Source: Hymenobacter edaphi
Lineage (GTDB): Bacteria; Bacteroidota; Bacteroidia; Cytophagales; Hymenobacteraceae
Reading direction: 5' to 3'
NCBI RefSeq assembly: GCF_003258365.1
Contig: NZ_QHKM01000008.1
Span: 1 to 64,000 of the forward strand
Length of the DNA: 64,000 bases
Position numbers and translations under genes: made by a program. The notes beneath the pieces were generated by a model. That model had not been told where the DNA came from, did not search any database, and was given only the letters and a program-made list of their open reading frames with translations. Shown piece by piece: positions 49,415 to 57,781 of this stretch (positions within the stretch are counted from its first letter, which is position 1; every line of letters begins with the position of its first letter).

Positions 49415-50995
49415 CTAGCGACGCGGCGCGGGCTTGCGGGCGGGCGCTTTCTTGGCCGGGGCCTTTTTGGCCGGCGTGGCCTTGGCGGGCGTCGTCGGGA
49501 TGACGATGTCCGGCATGGTGGGCTCGGGGCCGTACTTCACTTCGGCCGTGTTCGGGTCGCCGGTGAGGAAGAGGTCGAAGTCCACGCGGCGGTTCAGGGC
49601 GCGGCCGGCGTCGGTGGCGTTGTCGGCAATGGGCTTGGTTTCGCCGTAGCCGCGGGCCTCGATGCGGGCGTCCGGAATGCCTTTGCTGAGCATGTACACG
49701 CGGGCCGAAGCGGCGCGGTCGTGCGAGAGGCGCAGGTTGTACGGGTCAGAGCCCTTGCTGTCGGTGTGGCCGGCAATGCTCAGGGTGTAGTCCGGGTACT
49801 CGTTCAGGATCTGCACGATGGCGTCGAGGGTCGGGTACGAGGAGGGCAGCAGTACGGCCTTGTTGAACTCGAAGTTGATGTACTTCGTGGCTTCCTGCAG
49901 GCGCTTCTTGGCCTCGGCCTTGATTTCGGGGCAGCCGCGGTTCGATGCGGGGCCCGGGCGGTCGGGGCAGCGGTCCTGGTAGTCGGGCACGCCGTCACCG
50001 TCGCGGTCGAGCGGGCAGCCCGAGGCATCCACCTGCACGCCGGCGGGCGTGTTCGGGCACTTGTCGTTCTGGTCGATGACGCCGTCGTTATCGGCATCCG
50101 GGCAGCCCTTCAGCTCGGGCTTGCCGGGCGTATCGGGGCAGGCGTCGTCCTTGTCGGCCACGCCGTCGTTGTCGCGGTCGGGGCAGCCCTGCAGCTCCGG
50201 CTTGCCGGCTTCGGTGGGGCACTGGTCCTGGTAGTCGGCCACGCCGTCCTTGTCGGTATCGATGGGGCAGCCGTTGGCATCCACCTGCACGCCGGCGGGC
50301 GTGCCGGGGCATTTGTCCTTGCGGTCGGGCACCTTGTCGCCGTCCTCGTCCTTGGCCTGGCCCAGGTTGAAGTTCAGGCCCACGGTGTGCTGCAGGAATT
50401 TGTCGTCCCAGCCGTTGTCGTCGCGGGCCTGGTCGCCGTCGAAGTTGGCGTAGTAGGGGGCGTGCTGGCCGGTCTGCACGAACAGGTTCACCGTTTCGCC
50501 GAGGCGGAAATTGAGGCCCGCGGCGGCAAACAGGTCGAAATAGCTTTTATCCTGGTCGATGCGCCCGCCGTTGTAGAAGCCTTCCCGCGAGGTGTACGTC
50601 CAGCCCGGGGCGGCCAGCAGGTAGGGCTGGATGAAGGCGTCTTCCTTGAGGGCCCAGCCGTTGTTGAGCTTGAATTTCAGGCCCAGGTTCACGTTCACCA
50701 GGTTGGTGGCGAAGTAGGTATTGGCGTTGCGGCTGCCCTTCAGCTCGCCGTAAAACGCCTGCAGGTTGGCGTCGAGGCCCTTGCCCAGGTACTGGTTGAT
50801 GGCCAGGCCCGGGGCGTAGCGGTTGCTGCTGAAGTTCCAGTAGTCGGAGCCGTAGTTGCCCTTGTACTGCAGCGCGCTGACGTTGAGCCCAATGCTGGTT
50901 TTGCGGTCAGCCGACTGGGCTTGGCTCAGAAGCGGAACGACGGCCAGCGCCAAAGGCAGCACCAGCAGTCGAGGGTTGGGAATAAGGTGTTTCAT
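49415..50995 (-). CDS. OmpA-family protein with TSP3 repeats, paralogue 1
   Basis: 526 aa. Signal peptide (LSQAQ), an N-terminal beta-barrel region (about 25-215), then five thrombospondin type 3 calcium loops (DEDGDKVPDRKDKCPGTP, DTDKDGVADYQDQCP and so on, about 220-355), an OmpA peptidoglycan-binding domain (YINFEFNKAVLLPSSYPTLDAI, SIAGHTDSKGSDPYNLRLSHDRA) and a Lys/Ala/Pro-rich tail. It ties the outer membrane to the cell wall. Start at MKHLIPNP. Confidence 0.93.
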   Translation of the reverse strand: MKHLIPNPRLLVLPLALAVVPLLSQAQSADRKTSIGLNVSALQYKGNYGSDYWNFSSNRYAPGLAINQYLGKGLDANLQAFYGELKGSRNANTYFATNLVNVNLGLKFKLNNGWALKEDAFIQPYLLAAPGWTYTSREGFYNGGRIDQDKSYFDLFAAAGLNFRLGETVNLFVQTGQHAPYYANFDGDQARDDNGWDDKFLQHTVGLNFNLGQAKDEDGDKVPDRKDKCPGTPAGVQVDANGCPIDTDKDGVADYQDQCPTEAGKPELQGCPDRDNDGVADKDDACPDTPGKPELKGCPDADNDGVIDQNDKCPNTPAGVQVDASGCPLDRDGDGVPDYQDRCPDRPGPASNRGCPEIKAEAKKRLQEATKYINFEFNKAVLLPSSYPTLDAIVQILNEYPDYTLSIAGHTDSKGSDPYNLRLSHDRAASARVYMLSKGIPDARIEARGYGETKPIADNATDAGRALNRRVDFDLFLTGDPNTAEVKYGPEPTMPDIVIPTTPAKATPAKKAPAKKAPARKPAPRR

Positions 50996-51106
50996 GAAGT
51001 GGCGGCATTCCGCGGGCAACATTACCCGCGGCGGAATGGCCTCGTATACCCCCGCCCTCGGCCGAAGGTTATGCCTGAGGCTCCGACTTCATCTACGCTT
51101 CATGCG

Positions 51107-51147
51107 CAGCAAAACGGCCGACCCGGTGAAGGTCGGCCGTTTTGCTG
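51107..51147 (-). terminator. Terminator of the second OmpA gene
   Basis: 17-bp perfect stem CAGCAAAACGGCCGACC with a short loop; the minus strand carries a T-rich end within the stem (TTTTGCTG). Confidence 0.75.
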
Positions 51148-51165
51148 TCAGTGCGAAACCCGTTT

Positions 51166-52926
51166 TCAGCGCTTGGGCGAAGCCTTTTGGGGCGTTGCCG
51201 CTGCTTTGGGTTTCGCTGCCGGCGCCTGGGCGGCCGGCGCTTTGGCCGGGGCCGGCTTGCGGGCAACGGGGCGCTTGGCCGGCGCTTTGGCGGCCGTTTT
51301 GCTGCGCGCGGCGGGCCGGGCCGGTGTCTTGCGGGCGGGCTTGGCGGGCTGGGCTTTGGCCGGGGCCGCGCTGGGCTCTTTGCCGTACTTCACCTCGGCC
51401 GCGTTCCGGTCGCCGGTCAGGAAGAGGTCGAATTCCACGCGGCGGTTTTTGGCGCGGCCGGCCTCGGTGGTGTTCGGCGCGATGGGGCGGGCGGGGCCGT
51501 AGCCGCGCAGCTGCAGACGCTCTTCGGCAATGCCCTGGCCCGCGAGGTAGCTGCGGGCGGCGGCGGCCCGCTCGCGCGAGAGGCGCTGGTTGAAGGCGGC
51601 CGGGCCCTTGCTGTCGGTGTGGCCGGCAATGCTGAGCGAGTAGTCGGGGTAGTCGCGCAGGATCTGGGCAATGCCCTCGAGGGTGGCGTGCGAGGTGGGC
51701 AGCAGCGCGGCGCGGTTCGGCTCGAAGCTGATAAAGCGGGTGGCTTCGCGCAGGCGCTTGCGGGTTTCGGCGCGTACAGTGGGGCAGCCCTTGTTGCCGG
51801 CCGGACCGGCGCTGGTCGGGCAGCGGTCGGCCGCGTCGGGCACCCCGTCGCCGTCGGTATCGGCCGTGGCCGAGGGGGCGGCGGGCGTCGGGGCGGGCGC
51901 GGGGGCTGGTTGCGCCGGGGCTGGCGCGGCCACGGGGCAGCCGCTGGGGTCTACCTGCGTGCCGGTGGGCGTGTCGGCGCACTTGTCTTCCGCGTCGGGC
52001 ACGCCGTCGTTGTCGGCGTCGGGGCAGCCCTGCAGCTCGGGTTTGCCGGCCACGTCGGGGCAGGCGTCGTCGCCGTCCGATACCCCGTCGCCGTCCTTGT
52101 CGGCGCAGCCCTTCAGTTCCGCGGTGCCGGCCTGGTCGGGGCACTGGTCCTGGAAGTCGGGCACGCCGTCCTGGTCGCTGTCGAGCGGGCAGCCGTGGTC
52201 ATCCACCAAAATGCCCGTCGGCGTGCCGGGGCAGCGGTCCTTGTTGTCGGATACGTCGTCGCCGTCCTCGTCGCGGGCCTGGCCCAGGTTGAAGGTCACC
52301 CCCACGGTGTGCTGCAGAAACCGGTCGTCCCACCGGTCCTTGTCGGCCGGCCGGTTCACGCCGTCGAGGTTGGCGTCGAGCGGCAGGTGCTGGCCGGTCT
52401 GCACGAAGAGGCCCACGCCCGGCCCGAGCCGGAAATTAAGGCCCGCTGCCCCGAATACGTCGAAGTAGCCCTGGTCGCGGTCGGAGCGGATGTTGTCGAC
52501 CCAGCCGATGCGGCTGGTGTACGTCCAGCCCCCGGCGGCCAGCAGGTAGGGCTGAATAAAGGCGGTTTCCTTGAGGGCCCAGCCGTTGTTGAGCTTGAAT
52601 TTCAGCCCCGCGTTGGCGTTGATGAGGGTGGTGTTGAAGCGCGTTCTGGCCAGGGCGTTGCTGCCGCTCAGCTCGCCGTAAAACAGCTGGGTGCTCAGGT
52701 CCAGGCCGCGGCCCAGGTACTGGTTGATGGCAATGCCGCCGGCGTACTTGCTGCGGTCGAATTTCCAGTAGTCGGAGCCGTAGTCGCCCTGGTACTGCAG
52801 GGCGCTGAGGTTGATGCCGAAGCTGGTGTGGCGCTCGGGCGTCTGGGCCTGGGCCGGGCGCGGCGCAGCCAGCAGGGCCAGCGGCAGGGCCAGCAGCCAA
52901 CGGTCAGAAAGTAAGGTGTGCTTCAT
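51166..52926 (-). CDS. OmpA-family protein with TSP3 repeats, paralogue 2
   Basis: 586 aa with the same architecture as its neighbour: signal peptide (PAQAQ), barrel, five or six TSP3 loops interrupted by an Ala/Pro linker (AAPAPAQPAPAPAPTP), OmpA domain (FISFEPNRAALLPTSHATLEGI, SIAGHTDSKGPAAFNQRLSRERA) and a longer Lys/Ala/Pro-rich basic tail of about 75 residues. The two barrels share long identical stretches (LKFKLNNGWALKE, IQPYLLAA, FLQHTVG). Tandem duplication, each copy with its own hairpin. Confidence 0.93.
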   Translation of the reverse strand: MKHTLLSDRWLLALPLALLAAPRPAQAQTPERHTSFGINLSALQYQGDYGSDYWKFDRSKYAGGIAINQYLGRGLDLSTQLFYGELSGSNALARTRFNTTLINANAGLKFKLNNGWALKETAFIQPYLLAAGGWTYTSRIGWVDNIRSDRDQGYFDVFGAAGLNFRLGPGVGLFVQTGQHLPLDANLDGVNRPADKDRWDDRFLQHTVGVTFNLGQARDEDGDDVSDNKDRCPGTPTGILVDDHGCPLDSDQDGVPDFQDQCPDQAGTAELKGCADKDGDGVSDGDDACPDVAGKPELQGCPDADNDGVPDAEDKCADTPTGTQVDPSGCPVAAPAPAQPAPAPAPTPAAPSATADTDGDGVPDAADRCPTSAGPAGNKGCPTVRAETRKRLREATRFISFEPNRAALLPTSHATLEGIAQILRDYPDYSLSIAGHTDSKGPAAFNQRLSRERAAAARSYLAGQGIAEERLQLRGYGPARPIAPNTTEAGRAKNRRVEFDLFLTGDRNAAEVKYGKEPSAAPAKAQPAKPARKTPARPAARSKTAAKAPAKRPVARKPAPAKAPAAQAPAAKPKAAATPQKASPKR

Positions 52927-52947
52927 CGGGGGCGCGGATTGAGCGGG

Positions 52948-52955
52948 CAAATTGA
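52948..52955 (-). promoter_or_regulatory. -7 element for the second OmpA gene
   Basis: TCAATTTG on the minus strand, one mismatch, 21 nt before the start; the bases between share the 16-mer GGATTGAGCGGGCAAA (52936-52951) with the pruA leader. Confidence 0.45.
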
Positions 52956-53154
52956 CCTTTAGCGGGGAATCCCCAAGTACCCGTCGGCCCGCCAAAAGTT
53001 GTCGTCGGGACGGGCGGGCGTCGGCATTGATAAACTAAACATACGCGCAAAAGCCCCGCTCGACCAAGCCCGCCGGCAACTTTGCCTGGGCACCCGGTGC
53101 GGCCGGCTGCCGCCGCGCCCGGTAATTGAAGTAGGAGGATACCAATAAAAACAC

Positions 53155-53188
53155 GCTGCCCCGCCCGGATATTTCCGGGCGGGGCAGC
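53155..53188 (-). terminator. Terminator of the osmC-like gene
   Basis: 15-bp perfect stem GCTGCCCCGCCCGGA with a TATT loop, followed on the minus strand by GTGTTTTTATT. Confidence 0.85.
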
Positions 53189-53206
53189 GCAAAAAAAACG
53201 GCGCAA

Positions 53207-53605
53207 TTATTCGGCCAGGGCCGTTTCGATGGGCACGCCCGCCGTCAGGGCCTTGTGCACCGGGCAGGCGTTGGCCACCTGCAGCAGGCGCTGCCGCTGC
53301 TCGGCCGTCAGCTCGCCCGCCAGCCGAATCTGCCGGCTGAGGTGGCGCACCACGTGGTCGGCGGTGGGCGCGAAGCTCACCTCGGTTTCGATGCGCTGCA
53401 ACGGCCAGCCCTTGCGGTCGGCGTACAGGCGCACGGTGATGCAGGTGCAGGCCGTGAGGGCGGCGGCCAGCAGCTCGCCGGGGCTGGGGCCCATGTTTTC
53501 GCCGCCGTTGGCCAGGGGCTCGTCGGCCAGCAGGGCGTGGCCGCTGTCGGTGGAGAGGTCCGTTACGTAATGGTCGAGGCCGAGGTGGCCGGTGATGGTA
53601 GGCAT
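53207..53605 (-). CDS. OsmC-family peroxide-reducing protein
   Basis: 132 aa. OsmC/Ohr fold with cysteines in LTACTCITVRLYADRKGW (C53, C55) and ANACPVHKAL (C114), the usual redox pair positions. GGENMGPSPGELLAAAL is the active-site helix entry. Cytoplasmic thiol-dependent reduction of organic hydroperoxides is the family role. It is followed upstream by the pirin gene on the same strand with 60 nt between. Confidence 0.9.
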   Translation of the reverse strand: MPTITGHLGLDHYVTDLSTDSGHALLADEPLANGGENMGPSPGELLAAALTACTCITVRLYADRKGWPLQRIETEVSFAPTADHVVRHLSRQIRLAGELTAEQRQRLLQVANACPVHKALTAGVPIETALAE

Positions 53606-53665
53606 GGCAGGCGCTGGTAGAAGGGTTCGGGCCAGGTAACCGCCGAAGCGGCCCGCGGGTTAGCG

Positions 53666-54382
53666 TCACCCCAGCATGGGCACTTCCATCAGCAGCAGCC
53701 GGGCGGCGCTGTCGGCCCGGATGGCGAGTTTGTCGGTTTCCCAGATGCCCAGCCCGTCGCGGCGGTGCAGGGCCTGCCCGTTGATGGTTACGTCGCCTTC
53801 GAGCACGAAGGCGTAGACGCCGTTGCCGGCTTTTTTCAGCTGGTACTCGGTGCCGAAGCCCGCGTCGAGCTGGCCGAGGTGAAACCACGCATCTTGGTGC
53901 AGCCACACGCCCTCGTCGTCGGCGTTGGGCGACAATACCTGCTGCAGGCGGTTGTGCTGGTCTTCGGCCCGGAAGGTCTGCTGGTCGTAGCGGGGCGCCA
54001 CGTTGCGCTTATTCGGAATCACCCAGATCTGCAGAAACTGCACTTCCTCGCCGGCGGAGTGGTTTTTCTCGCTGTGGGCCACCCCGGTGCCGGCGCTCAT
54101 CACCTGCACGTCGCCGGGCCGGATGACGGCCTTGTTGCCCATGTTATCCTGGTGCTCCAGCGCCCCCGCCAGGGCAATGGACACGATTTCCATGTTGTCG
54201 TGCGGGTGGCGGCCGAAGCCCATGCCGCCGGCCACGGTGTCGTCGTTGAGCACGCGCAGGGCCCCGAAGTGCATGCGCTGCGGCTCGTAGTAGCCGGCAA
54301 AGCTGAAGGTGTGGTAGGAGTTGAGCCAACCGTGGTTGGCGTGGCCGCGGGTAGCAGCCGGGTGCAAAACAGAACGTGCCAT
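53666..54382 (-). CDS. Pirin-family bicupin protein
   Basis: 238 aa from MARSVLHPAATRGHANHGWL. The N-terminal cupin has the metal motif GRHPHDNMEIVSIALAGALEHQDN and later VAHSEKNHS; the second cupin ends GIWETDKLAIRADSAARLLLMEVP. Some family members oxidise quercetin-like compounds or act as redox-sensing co-regulators. It is divergent from an HxlR regulator that may control it. Confidence 0.9.
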   Translation of the reverse strand: MARSVLHPAATRGHANHGWLNSYHTFSFAGYYEPQRMHFGALRVLNDDTVAGGMGFGRHPHDNMEIVSIALAGALEHQDNMGNKAVIRPGDVQVMSAGTGVAHSEKNHSAGEEVQFLQIWVIPNKRNVAPRYDQQTFRAEDQHNRLQQVLSPNADDEGVWLHQDAWFHLGQLDAGFGTEYQLKKAGNGVYAFVLEGDVTINGQALHRRDGLGIWETDKLAIRADSAARLLLMEVPMLG

Positions 54383-54408
54383 AACGAAAGGGCGGAATAA
54401 TGACGGTG

Positions 54409-54416
54409 CGAAGGTG
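54409..54416 (-). promoter_or_regulatory. Possible -7 element for the pirin gene
   Basis: CACCTTCG on the minus strand, 26 nt before the start; a second, CACCTTTG, is at 54459-54466. Confidence 0.35.
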
Positions 54417-54495
54417 CAAGCCTCAGGCAATCAGCCGTGTTGGCGCTGATTGGTCGTGCAAAGGTGCATGCCCGTACTATACTTTTGCAAGTAGT

Positions 54496-54507
54496 TACAT
54501 CGATGTA
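54496..54507. promoter_or_regulatory. Perfect 12-bp palindrome in the pirin/hxlR intergenic region
   Basis: TACATCGATGTA, within an AT-rich stretch just upstream of the hxlR -7 element; a plausible operator for the HxlR regulator. Confidence 0.4.
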
Positions 54508-54524
54508 TATCACTATACGTTCTG

Positions 54525-54532
54525 TAACTTTC
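54525..54532 (+). promoter_or_regulatory. -7 element for the hxlR-type gene
   Basis: TAACTTTC, one mismatch to TAnnTTTG, 18 nt before the start codon. Confidence 0.45.
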
Positions 54533-54550
54533 GCTTGGAATCAGCCCGTT

Positions 54551-54904
54551 ATGAAAGCAGAAAATCCAAAAAAACTTGCGGGTGGCTGCGCCTTCCGCCA
54601 AACGCTCGACGTGCTGGAGGGCAAATGGAAGTTTGCCATCATCCACAGCCTGCTGCAGCACGGCACCCTGCGCTTCAAGGCCCTGGAGCGCGACGTGGCG
54701 GGCATCACCCCGCGCATGCTCATCAAGGAGCTGAAGCTGCTCGAAAGCCACGGCATCCTCACGCGGCAGGCCTACGCCACCGTGCCGCCCACCGTCGAGT
54801 ACACGCTCACCGACTGCGGCCGCTCCCTCGGTCCCATCATCACGGCCATTGAGGACTGGGGCCTGCAGAACCAGGCGGTTATCAGCGGCGGCGTGGCAGG
54901 GTAA
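54551..54904 (+). CDS. HxlR-family regulator
   Basis: 117 aa from MKAENPKKLAGGCAFRQTLDVLEGKWKFAIIHSLL; GGC-x-F near the N terminus plus GKWKFAII is the HxlR signature, with a cysteine (residue 13 area) often used for redox or electrophile sensing. The winged helix continues GTLRFKALERDVAGITPRMLIKELKLLESHG. Divergent from the pirin gene, a pairing common for HxlR regulators and the redox genes they control. Confidence 0.9.
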   Translation: MKAENPKKLAGGCAFRQTLDVLEGKWKFAIIHSLLQHGTLRFKALERDVAGITPRMLIKELKLLESHGILTRQAYATVPPTVEYTLTDCGRSLGPIITAIEDWGLQNQAVISGGVAG

Positions 54905-54982
54905 GCCCGGCGGGGCCGTGGCGTTGTCCTGCTTCGGCCAGCAACCAAGGCATTGCGGGCGGAAGGCGGCTCGTCAGCTTGC

Positions 54983-55019
54983 TTGTCAACGTTCCCGGCA
55001 ACGATTGCACAAGTAAAGG
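54983..55019 (+). promoter_or_regulatory. Shared pectin-gene operator candidate, site C
   Basis: 37 bp, core 54992-55011, 84 nt before the start of the second pectinesterase, almost the same distance as site A (82). This copy has the best symmetry: CGTT-C-CCGG-C-AACG. Confidence 0.7.
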
Positions 55020-55095
55020 ATACGGCATAGCACTATTTGGGGCTCAGGCGGGCAGACATTGAAGAAAATTTCTTCCCGCCCTACTTCCTGCTTCT

Positions 55096-57708
55096 ATGCC
55101 AAACCTTTCCGCTTTGTACCGGCTGCGGCCGGGGCTGCTGGCGCATTTCGGGGCCCTGCTGAGCCTGAGCCTGCTCCTGCTGCTGAGCCTGGCCGCCCGC
55201 GCCCAAACCTATAACGCCGTCGTGGCCAAGGACGGCACGGGCGGCTTCACGACGGTGCAGGCGGCCATCAACGCCGCGCCTACCGGCCGCACCACGGTGT
55301 ACACCATTTTCATCAAGAACGGCAAGTACCGCGAAAAGGTCACCGTGCCGGCCAACAAGCCCTTTTTGCAGTTTATCGGGGAAAGCGTAGCCAACACCAT
55401 CCTCTCGTGGAACGACGCCAACACGCCCTCGTTTCCCGGCAACTCGTCCAGCTTTATCATCAACGCCTCGGACATCAGCGCGCTGAACATCACCTTCGAG
55501 AATACCTACGGCGACGCCCCGCAGGGCCTGGCCATGTACATTACCGGCGACCGGGTGGCCTTCAAGAACTGCCGCTTCCTGGGCGGGCAGGACACGATGC
55601 AGCTGAACTCGCAGGCCGGCAACCGCAGCTACTTCAAGGAGTGCTACATCGACGGCGTGGTCGACTTCATCTTTGGCGCCGGCCGGGGCGTGTTTGAGCA
55701 CTGCATCGTGTACCCGCGCACCCGGCGCGACGGCGGCAGCGGCGGCTACATCACGGCGGCCAATACCCAGCCGGGCCAGCCCTACGGCTTCGTGTTCCGC
55801 CACTGCATCATCCCCGAAAACCGGGGCACTACCACCTACACCCTGGGCCGCCCCTGGCAAAACGACCTGGGCTCGACGCCTACCGACCGCTCGCACACCA
55901 AAGTCGTGTGGCTGAACACCACCATGGGCAACTCCATTAAGCCCGTGGGCTGGCAGGTGTGGGACGCCGGCACCGTGACCAGCGTCATTCAGTACGCCGA
56001 GTACAACAGCCGGGACTTCAGCGGCAACCTGGTGAACATCAGCCAGCGCGTGCCCTGGTCGATTCAGCTCACCGACGCCGACACCGCGCTGTACACCCGG
56101 GCGGCCGTGCTCGGCAGCTGGAATCCCTGCACGGTGGTGCCAAACTTCTGCGGCCACCAGGCGCCCGACCTGGCCGTGTCGAATTTCTGGGCGGTGAAGG
56201 GCACCGCCACCGCGCCTTCCAACCTCACCTGGAACCTGAGCTGGCCCATTGCCGGCGTGCAGTACCAGCTGCTGCGCAGCGCCACGCGGCGCGGCCCCTA
56301 CACCCCGCTCTACACCACCACGTCGACGGTAGCCACCAACATCAACTTCGGCACGACGGACCCCGTTCCGGCCGCCGGCACTTCGTATTTCTACTACGTG
56401 CGGGCCTCGAAAGCGGGGCTGGCTACCCACGTCACCGATACGCTGCAGATTTCGAGCACACCCACCATCACCACCACCGGCACGTTGCAGGCTTTTCGGC
56501 AGGGCGGCGGGCAACCTTCGGCTGCGCAGAGCTTTCTGGTCGCGGGCGAAAACCTGACGGCCGGCCTGCTCATCACCCCGCCGGCCGGCTTTGAGGTATC
56601 GGCCAACGGCGGTACCACCTGGGCGGGCAGTGGCGCCCCGCTGACGCTGACCCCAAGCAGCACCGGCGGCGTGGCCAGCACCACCATCAGCGTGCGGCTG
56701 AACGCAACGGCTGTGGGCGCTTACGCCGGCAATATCACCCTCAGCAGCGCCGGCGCGGTCAGTCAGCTGGTGGCCCTGGCGGGGACCAGCCAGGCCGCCC
56801 CGCTGCCGCAGTCGGTGCCGCTGCTGTGGTGGCCGATGACGCGCAACAGCCAGGACAGCGCGGCCGTGCGTTCGGCCCGCCTGGTGGCCAGCGCGCCCAC
56901 GCTACGCAAGTTTCAGCTGTCCAACGGCTCGGTCACGGCCAGCATTCCGCCCTACTCTGCGCGCTACGGCCAGGCCTTCGCGCCCACGGCCGACGGCGGC
57001 TGGACGGTGGCCGTGGGCGGCCCCGGCGGCAACCTCAGCCGCACGTACTACGAGCAGTTCACCGTGCGCGGCACCGCCGGCAGCACCGTGCGCCTCGACT
57101 CGGTGTTGCTGGCCGCCTACGTCACCGGCTCGACCAGCAACACCAAGCTGGCGGTGGTCTGGTCGCGCAGCGGCTTCGCCGCCGATTCGGCCGATGTGAC
57201 CGGGGGGCGCGGCCCGGGCGGCCCCCTGCTGAGCACGGCCAATGGGGGCTTCACCACGCCCATCTTCACCACCAACAGCAACAGCAGCCCGTACCGGCTG
57301 GCCCTGGCCGGGGCCGCCGGCGTCACGCTGCAAGCGGGGCAGACGCTTAGCTTCCGGGTGTACTTCAGCTGCGGCTCCACCACGACGACCACCCGCTTTG
57401 CCACCCTGAAAAACGTGGTGGTGAAGGGCGAAGCCGGCGTGGTCAGCAGCAGCCGGGCCGCCCGCGCCCAGGTGCTGCAGGTGTATCCCAACCCGGCGGC
57501 TGAGCAGCTGACTGTGGCGCACCCGGCGGCTACCGGTGGGGCCGAAATTGCCCTGTACTCCCTGCTGGGCCAGCGCGTGGCCGTGGTGGCCTGCGCCGCG
57601 GGCAGCCACCTGACCCGGTTCAGCGTGGCCAGCCTTCCACGCGGGCAATACCTGCTGCGCTACAGCGGTCCGACCGGTCAGTTTACCACCCGCGTCAGCA
57701 AGCAATAG
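55096..57708 (+). CDS. Pectinesterase (CE8), T9SS cargo, second copy
   Basis: 870 aa. Signal peptide (ARAQ), CE8 beta-helix (about 36-345) with GGQDTM (D166), GVVDFIFG (D190) and LGRPW (R252), fibronectin-III-like domain, Ig-like domain, a beta-sandwich shared with the pectinesterase at 14462 (VAVGGPGGNLSRTYYEQFTV, LAVVWSRSGFAADSADV) and a T9SS type A tail (VYPNPAAEQLTVAHP to TTRVSKQ). Compared with the first copy it lacks the three extra Ig-like repeats. Demethylates pectin for the pectate lyase. Confidence 0.95.
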   Translation: MPNLSALYRLRPGLLAHFGALLSLSLLLLLSLAARAQTYNAVVAKDGTGGFTTVQAAINAAPTGRTTVYTIFIKNGKYREKVTVPANKPFLQFIGESVANTILSWNDANTPSFPGNSSSFIINASDISALNITFENTYGDAPQGLAMYITGDRVAFKNCRFLGGQDTMQLNSQAGNRSYFKECYIDGVVDFIFGAGRGVFEHCIVYPRTRRDGGSGGYITAANTQPGQPYGFVFRHCIIPENRGTTTYTLGRPWQNDLGSTPTDRSHTKVVWLNTTMGNSIKPVGWQVWDAGTVTSVIQYAEYNSRDFSGNLVNISQRVPWSIQLTDADTALYTRAAVLGSWNPCTVVPNFCGHQAPDLAVSNFWAVKGTATAPSNLTWNLSWPIAGVQYQLLRSATRRGPYTPLYTTTSTVATNINFGTTDPVPAAGTSYFYYVRASKAGLATHVTDTLQISSTPTITTTGTLQAFRQGGGQPSAAQSFLVAGENLTAGLLITPPAGFEVSANGGTTWAGSGAPLTLTPSSTGGVASTTISVRLNATAVGAYAGNITLSSAGAVSQLVALAGTSQAAPLPQSVPLLWWPMTRNSQDSAAVRSARLVASAPTLRKFQLSNGSVTASIPPYSARYGQAFAPTADGGWTVAVGGPGGNLSRTYYEQFTVRGTAGSTVRLDSVLLAAYVTGSTSNTKLAVVWSRSGFAADSADVTGGRGPGGPLLSTANGGFTTPIFTTNSNSSPYRLALAGAAGVTLQAGQTLSFRVYFSCGSTTTTTRFATLKNVVVKGEAGVVSSSRAARAQVLQVYPNPAAEQLTVAHPAATGGAEIALYSLLGQRVAVVACAAGSHLTRFSVASLPRGQYLLRYSGPTGQFTTRVSKQ

Positions 57709-57725
57709 CCGGTAGCCTGCCGACA

Positions 57726-57762
57726 AAAAAAGCCCCGCATCGAGTGGATGTGGGGCTTTTTT
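57726..57762. terminator. Bidirectional terminator
   Basis: 16-bp stem AAAAAAGCCCCGCATC with one G-T pair, 5-nt loop and A/T runs on both sides, between convergent genes. Confidence 0.92.
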
Positions 57763-57781
57763 GTTGCTGAGCTAAGCGCGC

